Part shown: piece by piece, positions 35,101 through 45,200 of the stretch | Position numbering within the stretch: position 1 is the stretch's first letter | Layout: each line of letters opens with the position of its first letter | NCBI GenBank assembly: GCA_001662425.1 | Contig: BDDC01000282.1 | Location: 1 to 64,000, forward strand | Length of the DNA: 64,000 nt | DNA from: Chlamydomonas sphaeroides | Lineage: Eukaryota; Chlorophyta; Chlorophyceae; Chlamydomonadales; Chlamydomonadaceae | Reading direction: 5' to 3' | The notes under the pieces: model-generated | What the model saw: the letters and a program-made list of their open reading frames with translations, nothing else | Databases searched by the model: none | Told to the model about the DNA's origin: nothing | Program-made: the position numbers and the translations under genes

Positions 35101-38100
35101 CACGCTCCGCGCTCGGCCGCCCGGCCGGCCGCCCGCTGGCGACGCCGACGCCGGCGACTCGGGCGGCGGCGCCGCCGCTGGCGGCGCCGCCGTCGCGAGC
35201 ATGTCGACGCCGCTGGTGTGGTCGCCGCCGATGTCACGGGCGTACGCCGCCAGCGCGCTGATGGCTGCAACCACGACGCCGTCGTTGGCGCTGCGCAGCA
35301 GCGGCTCGAGCGCCGCCACGCCGCCGGCGGCCGCAAAGGCGCGCCGCACGCCGCGCTCCCTGCCGAGCATCGCGTACAGCGTCTCCGCAGCCAGCAGCTG
35401 ATGCACACGCGCATCGTCCTCGGGCGCCACGAACGCCATCCTCGGGTGCGGATCCGGCGGCGCCGCCGGGCCTTCCGGCAGCTCCTCCTCGTCTGCCGGC
35501 TCGCCGTCGCCGCCAGCGGCGCCGTCAGCGGGCTGCGACGGCTCGGCCGCCGGCGGCTCGGGCGTGGCGGGCTTGGAGGCCGGCTTGCGTGAGGCCATGA
35601 GGGCGGCCAGCTCAGGGTCCTCTGCCGCCATGGCCTCGGCCTCCGCCGCCAGCTCTGCCTCCAGCGCCGCCGCGGCCGCCGCCTCCGCCGCCTCCCGCTC
35701 CGCGCGCTCCCGCGCCTGCTCAACCGCAAGCGCGCGCCGCTCCCGAGCCTGCACGGCCCGCTGCCGGCGGCGCTCGGCCGCGGCGGCGTCCGCGGCGGCG
35801 GCGCGCTCCTGACGGCGCCGCCAAGCCGCCACGTCCAGCTCGTGCTGCGCCTCCGCCAGGCAGGGGACGTCGGCGGTTGCAGCGGTTAGCAGGAAATCGA
35901 GCTTGGGGCTAACCGCCAAGCAGGCAGCCCGGGCACGGGCGTCAACCGCCAGCACGCTCAGCGCGCCAAGGCAGTTGTACGACAGGCGGTTGGCAGCCTC
36001 AAGCGAGACCTGCCCAGCCGGCGGCGCGAAGCAGTCGCGCAGCGAGGATGGCTGGCAGTCGGGCAGCGGCTCACGCGCCGCCGCGTCGGCAGCCGCGTCT
36101 GCAGCCACCACCGCCGCCGCCAGCTCCGGGCTGCCCGCGCCCTTCTCCTCCTCCGCCGCCTCCGCCTTGGCCGCAGCCTCGGCCGCCTCCGCCAGCGCCG
36201 CCGCCGCTGCCGCCGTGTCCTCGGCCTGCCGCGCCGCCGCCGCGGCGGCCTCGGCCTCGCCTCGCTCCACCGCCTGCCGCCGCCACTCGTGCGCCCGGCG
36301 CAGCGCGGCAATCAGCTCCGGCACGCCGCCAGCGCCCACCATGGCCGAGCGGGGGCCGCCGTACAGCGCCAGGGCCCAGGCCGCGGCCGCAGCGGCCTCC
36401 AGCACCCCCGCCAGCACCGCGGGCTGCCCGGGCGGCGCATGGCGCTCCCACCTGCGGCCCCGGGGGCAGCGGAGCGGGCCAGGCTGAGGCAGGAGGCGGT
36501 GTCTAGGCCGCACCCTTGGGAACCTCGCCACGGCCTTTGCCTGAGCACATGTGCCAGAAGGGCCAGGCCCTCAAGCCAAGGCGCACGGCCCGGAGTCGTT
36601 TGCGCGTCCCGGGCCGCCAGTCTAGCTCCGGTCCAATCCCGGTCCAGTCCCGCGCGCCTGCCCGCTGGCCACCCAGCCTCGCCCGCGGCCTGTGCAGCAG
36701 CCCATGCCGCCCCCATCGCCGCCCCCATCCGCAGCACCCTGCCCTGCTGCTCAAGCCGCCAGCCCAGGAGCCCGAGTCCCCCAACCAACCGCCACTAGCA
36801 TTTCGCACCGTGTTTGCGGAGGCAACAAACAGCCGCCGCAGGCCAGCCCGTGCCAGGGCACCGCATGTTCGCGCCTGCTCTTCATCCAGGCTCCCGTCCA
36901 TCCCGGGAGCTGCACCCTGCCCGCCCTCCCGCCATCCCGACGCTGCTCACCGCATCGCCGCCAGCAGCCCCTCCCTCAGCAGCTCCGTGGGCAGCTGGGC
37001 GCCGTGCCAGCGGTCCGCCGCCAGCTCCCGCAGCCCCGCCAGCCCCTCCACCACCAGCTTGGCGGCGGCGGCCGGCGGCGCCGCCGGGCTGGGCGCCATC
37101 CGCAGCTTGGCCAGCAGCCTTCCGCAGCAGGCCGCCAGCAGCGCGCCGGGCGAGGAGGGCTGCGCAGCCCACCAGGACGCCAGCGACTGCATGTGGGTCG
37201 GGTCGGGTCAGGGTCAAGGGCCGGGTCGGGGTGGGGAGGGGAGCAGGGGAGGGGAGCAGGGAAGGCGGTTGGGCGCTGCCGCGGGTGCGGCGGGTGCCGG
37301 CTGCTGCGGCCGGCCTGGGCTGCCGGGGGCCCCAGTCACCTGCGAGGAGGCCACGGGGCTGCGGGGCACCTGCCCCAGCAGCACGGTGTGCACGTCGGTG
37401 CCGCCTGGGGGTCGGGCGGCAGGCAGGGTGGGCGGCAGGAGGCGCAGCTGGGTGGGGTGCGGCAAGGCGGGGTGAGGCAAGGCGGCAGCGTCCTCGGCCG
37501 CTCGCAGGGTGCGTGCGACCACCAGCGAGCCAGCGGCTGCCGTCCACACGCCCACCCCGCGCCCGCACCGCGCAGCTCGTCCGGCTCCAGGCAGTTGACG
37601 GGGCAGCACCCGTCGCCCGGGTGCGAGAACAGCGACACGGACCTGCTCGTCCACTCCTGCGGGGGCCGGGGCGCCGGCGGCGCACAGTCAGCTTGGGGGG
37701 GCATGGGGGGGCCTCAGAGGCCCCTGCCCAGGCAGGAGCTCACAGCCAGCAGTTCAGAGCGGCACAACAACCAAGGTCACAGCTTCCTGTCGACGGCACA
37801 GCCTTGCGGACTGCGTCGTTCGGTGGCGGCCCTGCATGTCCGCTGACCCGGCCCTGTGGCCGCTTCCAGCCCGCCCCCTTCCCGGCTCCAGCGCAGGCCC
37901 TTCCCGGCTCCGGCCCGGCCCCTGCCGGGCTCCGGCCCTGCCCAGCTCCTGCCCGGCCCCTGCCTGCTGCACGTCCACGTATCCCGCGCCGTCGGGCCCC
38001 AGGTGCGGAGTGCGCGTCTCCTTTGACAGCTTCCATCGCTCACTCTCGGCGCCTGCACGGGTTCAGGGGCAGTCCGGCGGCGGCAGCAGCGCTTGGCAGG

Positions 38101-38412
38101 GTGCCTTTTCTGCGGTGGTGCCTGGCGGGGAGCTCAGCTGCAGGCTAGGGAACGCACCCAGGACCGTCTCGCATATCAGGTCGTGCAGGGGTTGGAAGTC
38201 GCTGCCGGCGGGGATGTCCACCTCGCAGGTCTGGGCAGAAGGACATTGTGGGGAGTGGGATGAGTTGGGGTCGGGAGACGTGCTGCTGCGCCTCGGCAAG
38301 CAGGACGTCTAGCTTGAGCACCTACCCGGGTAGGCGGCTCCGCCTCGTCGTCCCTGACGAACAGCTTTAGCCGCACCAGGCCAGCTCTCCCCGCCTCGCT
38401 GCCCATGGCCAT
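20107..38412 (-). CDS. Giant Ala-rich armadillo-repeat protein, about 30 exons
   Basis: Phase-consistent exons include 38412-38326, 38230-38158, 38052-37979, 37656-37569, 37404-37340, 37186-36951, 36451-33572 (2.9 kb), 33423-33372, 33105-32989, 32494-32264, 32081-31509, 31127-30433, 30137-gap-29357, 28987-28845, 28707-28466, 28250-27715, 27369-27232, 26842-26780, 26546-25458, 25320-24654, 24384-24296, 23982-23812, 23565-22531, 22369-about 22256, 22078-21776, 21603-21501, 21331-21243, 20918-20530, 20248-20107. The product exceeds 3,600 aa. Armadillo-like helices are seen at SAMVGAGGVPELIAAL, RAFAAAGGVAALEPLLRSA, ALVQRGAGVLALAALRD and LMALWALLNLSAYQPAQ, interspersed with Ala/Glu coiled-coil tracts (exon 7) and Ser/Ala linkers. 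The N-terminus (VRLKLFVRDDEAEPP; LHDLICETVLG) and the Cys-containing C-terminal part (CRFCEALYGHYLLPNGTLAHFYLGD) look like folded domains I cannot name; the tail is Lys-rich (KGRKKKAPAK). A scaffold role is inferred. Confidence 0.72.
21168..21263. repeat. 34-bp triplication spanning a splice donor
   Basis: Copies start at 21168, 21202 and 21236. The third copy contains the end of the armadillo exon 21331-21243 (LGDTVVK) and its donor; the other two are intronic copies of the same exon end plus GTGGGC donor. Confidence 0.88.
28744..28768. repeat. (TTGGG)n pentanucleotide tract
   Basis: Five tandem GGGTT units in the 137-bp armadillo intron between 28845 and 28707, the same intron that starts with a GC donor. 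Confidence 0.85.
29718..30051. other. Assembly gap, 334 N, inside the armadillo gene
   Basis: Undetermined bases flanked on both sides by armadillo-gene coding sequence: ALEGLALLVETA before the gap and an Ala-rich run then DPFHFTTHISAGMPPLD after it, in transcript order. GCC/GCG alanine-codon runs at the gap edge suggest sequence difficult to read or assemble. Whether an intron lies within it cannot be seen. Confidence 0.99.
30277..30388. repeat. 56-bp tandem duplication in an intron
   Basis: Two diverged copies, each beginning gagcccagcctg and ending with ccagccaaatgc, in the armadillo intron between 30433 and 30137. Confidence 0.8.
32898..32979. repeat. Hexanucleotide array (GTGCGG)n
   Basis: About thirteen copies of gtgcgg in the armadillo intron between 32989 and 32494, ending some 10 bp from the donor of the exon 33105-32989. 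Confidence 0.9.
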
Positions 38413-39942
38413 GAAGGGCCCGTGCCGCGGGCCCTCAGATATTCATGTCAATGCAGATTATGGTATCTTGTATGTCGCATACAGCACACTCAAACTTGTT
38501 GTCTTTAACTTGCGCAACGCGCGGCTCGCCACCGCTCGTTACAGCGCCCAAGCAACATGCGCTTTATAGAATGGTGCACAATGAACACGGTAGCCGGTTG
38601 AAGTGTGGTCCAAGCCCACCAGCCCATCGAAGTTGACTTGCAGCGTCACCCTAGCGTCCCTTCCCCTGCTATTCACCGCTCAGCATGCTTGATATCTTGA
38701 AATTTATCTGGAGCGACTACATTGGAAGCGAGAAGAAGGCCGAGAAAGGGCAGCGGACCCACGGGCCACATGTAACAGACCCGTTGCTTGCATAGCACAG
38801 GCATAGCACTCGCAATATGCAGCAGTTCATCCTGGGGTTGCATCACCTCTGCTACGTCACCTGAAAGGAGCGCTTTCGCATATCAGCGGTCCGTCGAGGT
38901 GCTGATTCCGCAGCATTCAGTCTCTGGTTGCCAGCAACGACCAGGGCGACGACCATCCAAGGAACGCAAGCAAGGCTCTCATGCAGTGCGCGGCGCAGCG
39001 CGGCGCCAATGCTCTTCACTCGTGCAGCAGAGGCAGGTTAACCTTGCGATTGCCACCAACCCACACCTCCCCGGCACGGCGCCACACAGGCAGTAGCAGC
39101 TCAGCAGCCCCTGCTCACGCCAGTCGTAGCCCCACACACCTCCTGGCAAGCTCCGCGACGAGTCGTATGTGCACATCAGGCAGCCGTCGCAGCGGCATTG
39201 GCCTTACACAGTCCCTTCCTTAATGTGGAACAGCGCACTTCCCGGCTGGCGACAATCCGGGCCAGCACCAACACGTCATCGCCGTTGCCACTACGGGTTG
39301 CGCCTCTCTTACCCCCCATACATTCTTATTCCACAAACAGTCTGGGCCAGCGCCAACACCCACAACAATGCCCCCTGCCAGGCGCAGGCAGGGGCAGACA
39401 TGCGCCCCGCCCCAGCAGAGCAACTCCCATTCCCGAAACAGCTGCCGACCGCGCCCTTTGTTCCACTAGTTAACTGTAGCCCAAGCTCGATCGCATTGTC
39501 CGCCGAAGCGGCATTCCTACTTCTGCCCCTGTGCTCCCTCCCTGCTGCCTCCCGCATTCCCCTCTCATGTCACACCCCAACATGTCATTGGCACAGCACG
39601 GTCCGGAGGGGCGGCTGCCCAACGGGCGCTGCACTCTTAGGGGACACCTCCAGCCCCATGGCTCTGCCAGCGCACCTCGGACGCATTCCAGGTGCCAGGA
39701 ATCCGGACAGCCGCTCGTAGCGCTAATGGATTGCGCTCCTGCCATCTCGAGCATTACTTTTTCCGCGCACTCGGCACCTGATAAGTAAGAATATGGACTA
39801 GCAGCGTGCTATACTTTGCCGATTACGTACTGTGTCGTGACACTCAGTCCCTGCGCGCTTGCATCGCGCGGCCGGGTGTTACCCTCGCGCCAAGCCAAGC
39901 AAGCCTGTGCGCCTGTCCTGGTGCCACGCCTGTCCATCTAGC
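38413..39942. other. Intergenic: armadillo promoter side and 3' UTR of LRR gene A
   Basis: No supported gene. The segment is less GC-rich than the flanking exons. The right half probably is the 3' UTR of LRR gene A, ending near the TTACA at 39204. Confidence 0.5.
39204..39208 (-). terminator. Candidate TGTAA polyadenylation signal of LRR gene A
   Basis: TTACA on the plus strand, about 735 nt beyond the stop at 39943, a normal 3' UTR length for this kind of alga. Confidence 0.4.
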
Positions 39943-42900
39943 TTACTCCGTGCCCTCGCTGCAGGCCATCTCGTCGACGTCCCACCCGTCCTCACCCCAT
40001 GCGGCCTCGCCCTCGCCCTCGCCCTCCTCCTCTGCCCCGTCTCCAACCTGGCCGTCCTCTGCTGGCACCTGCCACGCCTCCTCCTCCTCGTCGTCGTCGT
40101 CGTCGTCGTCCTCCTCCTCCTCCGACACGCCGTCCTCCGAGAACACATCCGCCTCGTCCCACTCCAGGTCTCGGTCCTCCACCACATAGATCGCCCCGTG
40201 CGGCACCCCAGCCGCCCGCAACCGCTCCTCCGCGCCCACCACGCACATGTCCAGCCGCTCCACCTCCCCCGGCCCCAGCCCTGGCACTGCCCGCAGCTCG
40301 ACGTCGCCGCCATAGCCACCAGCTCCGACACTGGCCGAGGCCGCCAAGGGCCCCGCGGCGTCCGCCGAGGTTCCCTTTGCTCCCGTTGCGGGATGCACAG
40401 CGGCGCCCGCCGAGGCACCCGCTGTCGCGGCGTCCCCCGAGGGTCCAGCTGCCGGCGCATCCCTGCCCGAGGGCTCCTGCTCCTCCTCCACCGGGGCGCC
40501 CCTGAAGAGGGCCACCAGCGCGTCCTGCAGCGGCCGCCAGCCGGCCTCGGGGTCCTGTTGCTGGACGCAGAGCTGGATGTGGTTTAGCTGCGGCAGCCGG
40601 CACCTGGCGGTGGGGGGCCGCACATGGGGTCAGGCGTTGAAACCTGGTAGTTGAAGCTTACTTGGGGTCAAGAATCGACAGATAAGAGGGGCGCAGCCTA
40701 ACAGCTGTCCGCCGTGTAGCAGGCAGGAGCAAAACATGCAGCGGTCGCCCATGCATAGCGGTGAATATGCTCGCTCCTCCTGGCGCCGTGTGGCGGCCGC
40801 GTCGCCTGCGATGCGACACATGCGATGGCCACACACGTATATTAAGGGCCTTCGTGCAGCCATGCACGTTCCCGTGCTCGCTCGCCCGCGCACACAAACG
40901 ACGATGCCGTGTGCTCACAGGTGGCGCAGCCCCGAGAGGTCGACGGAGCATGGGTGAGCCAGCTCCAGCTCCTGGCGGTCGGGAGGACGGAAGAGGACAG
41001 AGTGGGGCGGGCAGGCGAGGAGGCAGGCGCATCGTACGCCTGGCAGGGGGGCGCGCGCGCCTCCGGCCCCGGCACAGCATGCAACACATGTTTTCAAAGG
41101 CTAGATGCCTCAAACGCCAGGGTGACACCTGCAGCCTACACCAGCCTTGCCCTGTCGTCGCTCACCCGCAGCAGCGGCGCAGCGCGTGCCAGGAGCTCCA
41201 GGTCGCGGGCGATCAGCGCCAGGCCGCGAAGACAGATGGCGTTGAGCCGGGCGTAGGCACTGCATGCGCGGACGAAGCGGCGACAGGCGGCAGGTGCCGT
41301 ACGGGAGCTGACAACAGCGGCATGCATGCGGCGGGGCCCCCGCATGCCTGCTGGCTGAATTCGACGACCCAATGAGGGCCTACCTCCGCCTGCTTTCCAG
41401 CCCGCCCGCCCTGCTGCAACCATACGTACCCGCACAGCGGCGCCAGCCACTGCCCATGGTCGGACTGCCCCACCGGCGGCGATAGCAGCACCGGGGGCCC
41501 AGCGCCGGGGGCCGCCGCACGAGCTGAGGCAAACCGCACGGCCAGCCGCCGCGCACAAAACGAGCCCTCAAAGCGGCCCGCCGCCAGCAGCGCACGCGCC
41601 ACTGCCGGCCGCAGCGCGCCATCGGCTTCGGCGTGCGTCCCCGGCAGCAGCGCGAATGGGCCAACGCTCAGCTGCTTCGCGGAGGTTAGGCCGACCGCCA
41701 GGCTCAGAGCCGCCACGTCCTCCGGATACTGCCTAGTGCCCCACAGCTGGTTGGGGTGCGGGGATAGGAGACAGGGGCACACTTGGGGTTCGTTGGGGTT
41801 GCGAGCAATGCGCGTTCTTGCGCTTTCCCTTCGGCCCACGACCCAGCCCCTCGGCCCAAGACCTCCGCTTTGCGGTGTAACAGTAACAGTAAGACCTAAG
41901 AGCCGCACCCGAATCAAGCGCAGCGAGGTCGGCAGGTGCCAGGCAGACAGCTCCTCCGGCGGCGGCAGCCGCTGCCGCCGCGCGTCCTCGTGTGCGGCGC
42001 ACGTCAGGCGCTTGGCGCTCAGGGACGTGAGTTGGCTGGGTAGCATTGGCAGCACCTCGGCATGCAGGTTGCCGCCCGACAAGGACAGGCTGCGCAGCAA
42101 CGCAAGGCCGGAAGCGAAGCCCGCAACGGCAAGTGCGGCGTGTTGGTTGAGGGAGAGGTACGTGACGGCTGACAGCGCCGGCGCCAGCTGCGGCGCTAGC
42201 GACGGCGGCAGCCGCTCGAGATGCAGGTCTCGCAGACCGCGGAGGATGGCCGCCACGGCCGGCGGCAGGCAAGGCGCCGCCAGTGCCACGGCACCGCCGC
42301 CAGACGGCCCGGCGGCGCTGGCACAGGGCCCGCCGTCGGCGACGGGTGGCAGGGCCGCACCGAGAGGCGGCCCAGCGGCGAGAGTGATGCCAGCGTCGGG
42401 AGGGCCGCCGGTGCCAATGCCAGACGGCCCGGCGGCGCCGCCCGGCGGCCCGTCAGGCGGAACGCCGTAGGTCAGGGCGTTCGTCACGCCAAAGTCCAGC
42501 CGCCAGCCGCGCAAGTCCAGCTTCCGCAGCTTTGGCATGGACGTCAGCTGCGATGCCGGGAGCTTTAGCTTGCGTGCGTTGAAGCTGAACATCGTAAGGC
42601 GCTCTATGGACGTCAGGCAGCGCAGCAGCGCGCCCAGGCGGCCAGCGCTTGCGGCGGACAGGGAGACGTCGAGAGCCCGCAGCCGGCCCAGAGCAGCAGC
42701 CACCGGGCTGTCCTCCGCCAGCTCCAACGGGTTCAGCTCGAGGGCGCCGTTGCACACTGTCAGCTCCTCGAGTGGACCCGTGATGGCGCCGACGATGCTG
42801 CCCAGGGAGAAGCCCGGACCCACGAACACCAGGCGCAGGCTCCTGAGCGCCGTCAGGGGCTGTAGCGTGTCGCGCAGCAGCTCGGGCCGCGGGATGCGAG

Positions 42901-43774
42901 CATGAATGGACAGCTCGCGGAGGGCCGTGAAGGAGCGGAACAAGCCGCGGAGCTCGGGGCTAAACGGCACGTCGTTGTGGGAGTGGGCGTGCAAGGTTAG
43001 CAGCCGCGGCGCCGCGGGCTGCAGCATCGCCAGCATGTCGAGCAGACGGCCGCCGCAGCTAATGTCGATGTGGGTCAGCGGCAGCGCGGCGGCGGAGGAG
43101 GAGGGCGCGGCGCCGCTGGCGTCGGGGCCGCCGACCAGCAGCAGCAGGCCGGAGGGCAGGACGTCCCCGAGCGACAGGTTGAGGTGCGAGAGCGCCGGCA
43201 GCGCGGTGCGGGCGGCGGCCGCCACGTCGTGGCTCAGCAGCGCCCGCGGGCTGAGCTCCAGGGCCGTGACGGAGGCTAAGGACCCGCGGGCGGCGGTGGT
43301 GAGTAGCAGGGACGTGCTGCGGGGTCCGTGGCACAGCGAGCGGGGAGCAGCGCGCAAGCTCGGAGGCATGGCGAAGTAAGCACAGCGGCGGTGCCACTGT
43401 CCCTCACTGTCCCTCACTGTCCCTCACTGCTTTGATTGGACGTGGGCTCACATGGCTGATTGCCAGGGCTCCAGCTGTGCAGCCGTGTAATTGCCGCCGA
43501 GTTTGAAGGCCAGTTTGACCGTGAGTCTGACCGGCCGGCATCCGCGCCGGAGCATGCCCGACATTGATTGCAGAACGGCGGTCGCCAGATGCTGCGGCGC
43601 GCCATCTTCCTTGAAGAACAGCTGTTTGCACACGTACGTATCGAATGCCTCGCGTAGAGCAGGGTGTAGCTGCCGAAGGACAGCGGCATCGCGCAAGGCC
43701 AAGCTCTTCGCGATTTGCGGCAGCAAGTCCGGAGATGCCAGGCTACTGCCATAGCATCCCAAGGAGCTGTCCAT
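39943..43774 (-). CDS. F-box-like / leucine-rich-repeat protein A (tandem paralogue)
   Basis: Six exons in phase: 43774-43452, 43316-41909, 41746-41430, 41259-41166, 40971-40919, 40603-39943; 951 aa. Exon 1 has an F-box-like stretch (DLLPQIAKSLALRDAAVLRQ) and the family signature GMLRRGCRP. Exon 2 is a solenoid of irregular leucine-rich repeats, e.g. LTALRSLRLVF, LGRLRALDVSL, MPKLRKLDLRGW, LRGLRDLHLERL. Later exons give WLAPLCG and a repeat-like YARLNAICLRGLALIARDLE. The C-terminus has GWRPLQDALVALF, a degenerate linker and a strongly acidic tail with a run of Glu and Asp coded by a GTC/CTC repeat. Exon structure and sequence parallel gene B 1.4 kb away; A has an extra intron before YPEDVAAL. 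By analogy with F-box/LRR proteins it may be a ubiquitin-ligase substrate adaptor, but the F-box is weak, so this is inference. Confidence 0.75.
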
Positions 43775-45200
43775 CGCGGCACCTGCTGGTTTGCACGAGG
43801 TCTCCGAAACTTGACGATGCGCAAGGTCGTAAGAAGAGGCTAAAGGGCGCAAAATGAACAGTTGCAGGCAGTAGAGCAAACGTGTGCTTAAGGAAGTGCG
43901 GCCCAGCGCGCGGCGTTATCGCGCCTTGTGGCAAAGTGCCATGCACCATGAAACAGCGACCCGCGGGACGCCATACGCACAACCGTACAACGCCAGCGGC
44001 CGCGCCACTAGCAACCGCGGCTTGATGTACTGTATGACACGACTGGGACTCGATCCTGCGAGATCACTTGGACTGCCGGGCAGCACCGGGCAGGGGTCTC
44101 CCCTGGCACCTGCCGGGGGACGCCGCATGCCCGCTGCCCCATCCTCGGATGTCTCTCACGGGGCCTGCCCTTCTCGCCCTTGCCTTCGCCGTAGCACCAA
44201 CGGCGCCCCTAGCCAGGCTCCCTCTTGTACGGCCGCGCCCTGTTGTCACAAGGCGCCATTGGGCAGGCGCGTTAGGGCAGCGAAGCGCGAGCCACGATGC
44301 GGCCTGCCGCGCACTCGTGCTCACCACCTCGCGTGCCCGTGGCCGCACTGCCACATTGCACTGCCACATGGCCACATTGCCACTGCGTGCGAGCATGCCC
44401 AGGCCAGCGCCATACTACAGCCCTGATAGCCCCGGCTGCCAAAGGCCGCAAGACCGCTGGAGGGCGTAAACAATGTCCAGCATGCAAGGCGTAGCCCTGT
44501 GCGCCGACTGGGGACACGCTCGCGCGGCGCCGCAACCCTCCGCCCGGGTGCGTGCACGCCCCGGCACCGGGAGTACCATGGATCCATATGCCACGCTGCA
44601 TTGCCTCCAGGGCGCCCTCCGACGTCATCGACCGCCCTGCGGCGATTTTATGTCAACACGCACGCGACGCCGCATGCCAGGGCAGCCACCGCTGCTACCC
44701 AGCGGCGGAGCGGGTGGCGCCCCATACCCTCTGGCATGTGCCTTTACCCGGGCACGCCGCCGCGCCGACGTGCAGTGCGGCACGGACGGTAGCGGCCCCG
44801 GCGCAAGCGCGACACACGGGCCCAGGGGCGCAATAGGCCACAGTGATTCTGGCCACTCCTACCAACTTGAAACATGCCCATCTTCACGCGCCGCTTACCT
44901 GGCGGCAATGCACACACCAGGGCAGACAGATGGAGAGCCCGGCTCTGGCCTGGCGGCCCACACGCCACTCCCACACATCCCTGCCATGCCTCGGCACGCG
45001 TGCCTCTACGATCCCATGCCGTACAACTATTACGGTACACCGTGTCGACCCTACAAACACAACACATTTGCCTTCACGCCATATACACAACACAGTAACT
45101 TGATGCCACCCCGCCCCCACCGTCGCCGCTGCCCCACATGCCCCCGCGCTACCGACCCGCACCCGCACATGCCCTGCGCCTGAAGGAGCTCGCCGCCAGG
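43775..45200. other. Intergenic spacer between tandem LRR genes
   Basis: No supported gene. It must hold the 3' UTR of gene B and the promoter of gene A. No TTACA was found close to the gene B stop. Confidence 0.45.

Noticed and set aside
33505..36506. Several long plus-strand frames opposite the big armadillo exon
   Set aside because: They are shadows of GC-rich coding sequence: composition is Arg/Pro/Ala only, no domains, and the minus frame has armadillo motifs with matching splice phases.
37340..38412. N-terminal part of the armadillo gene considered as an ARMC3/EDR1-type peptidase-like domain
   Set aside because: Wrong end of the protein, and no convincing motif match beyond LHDLICE.
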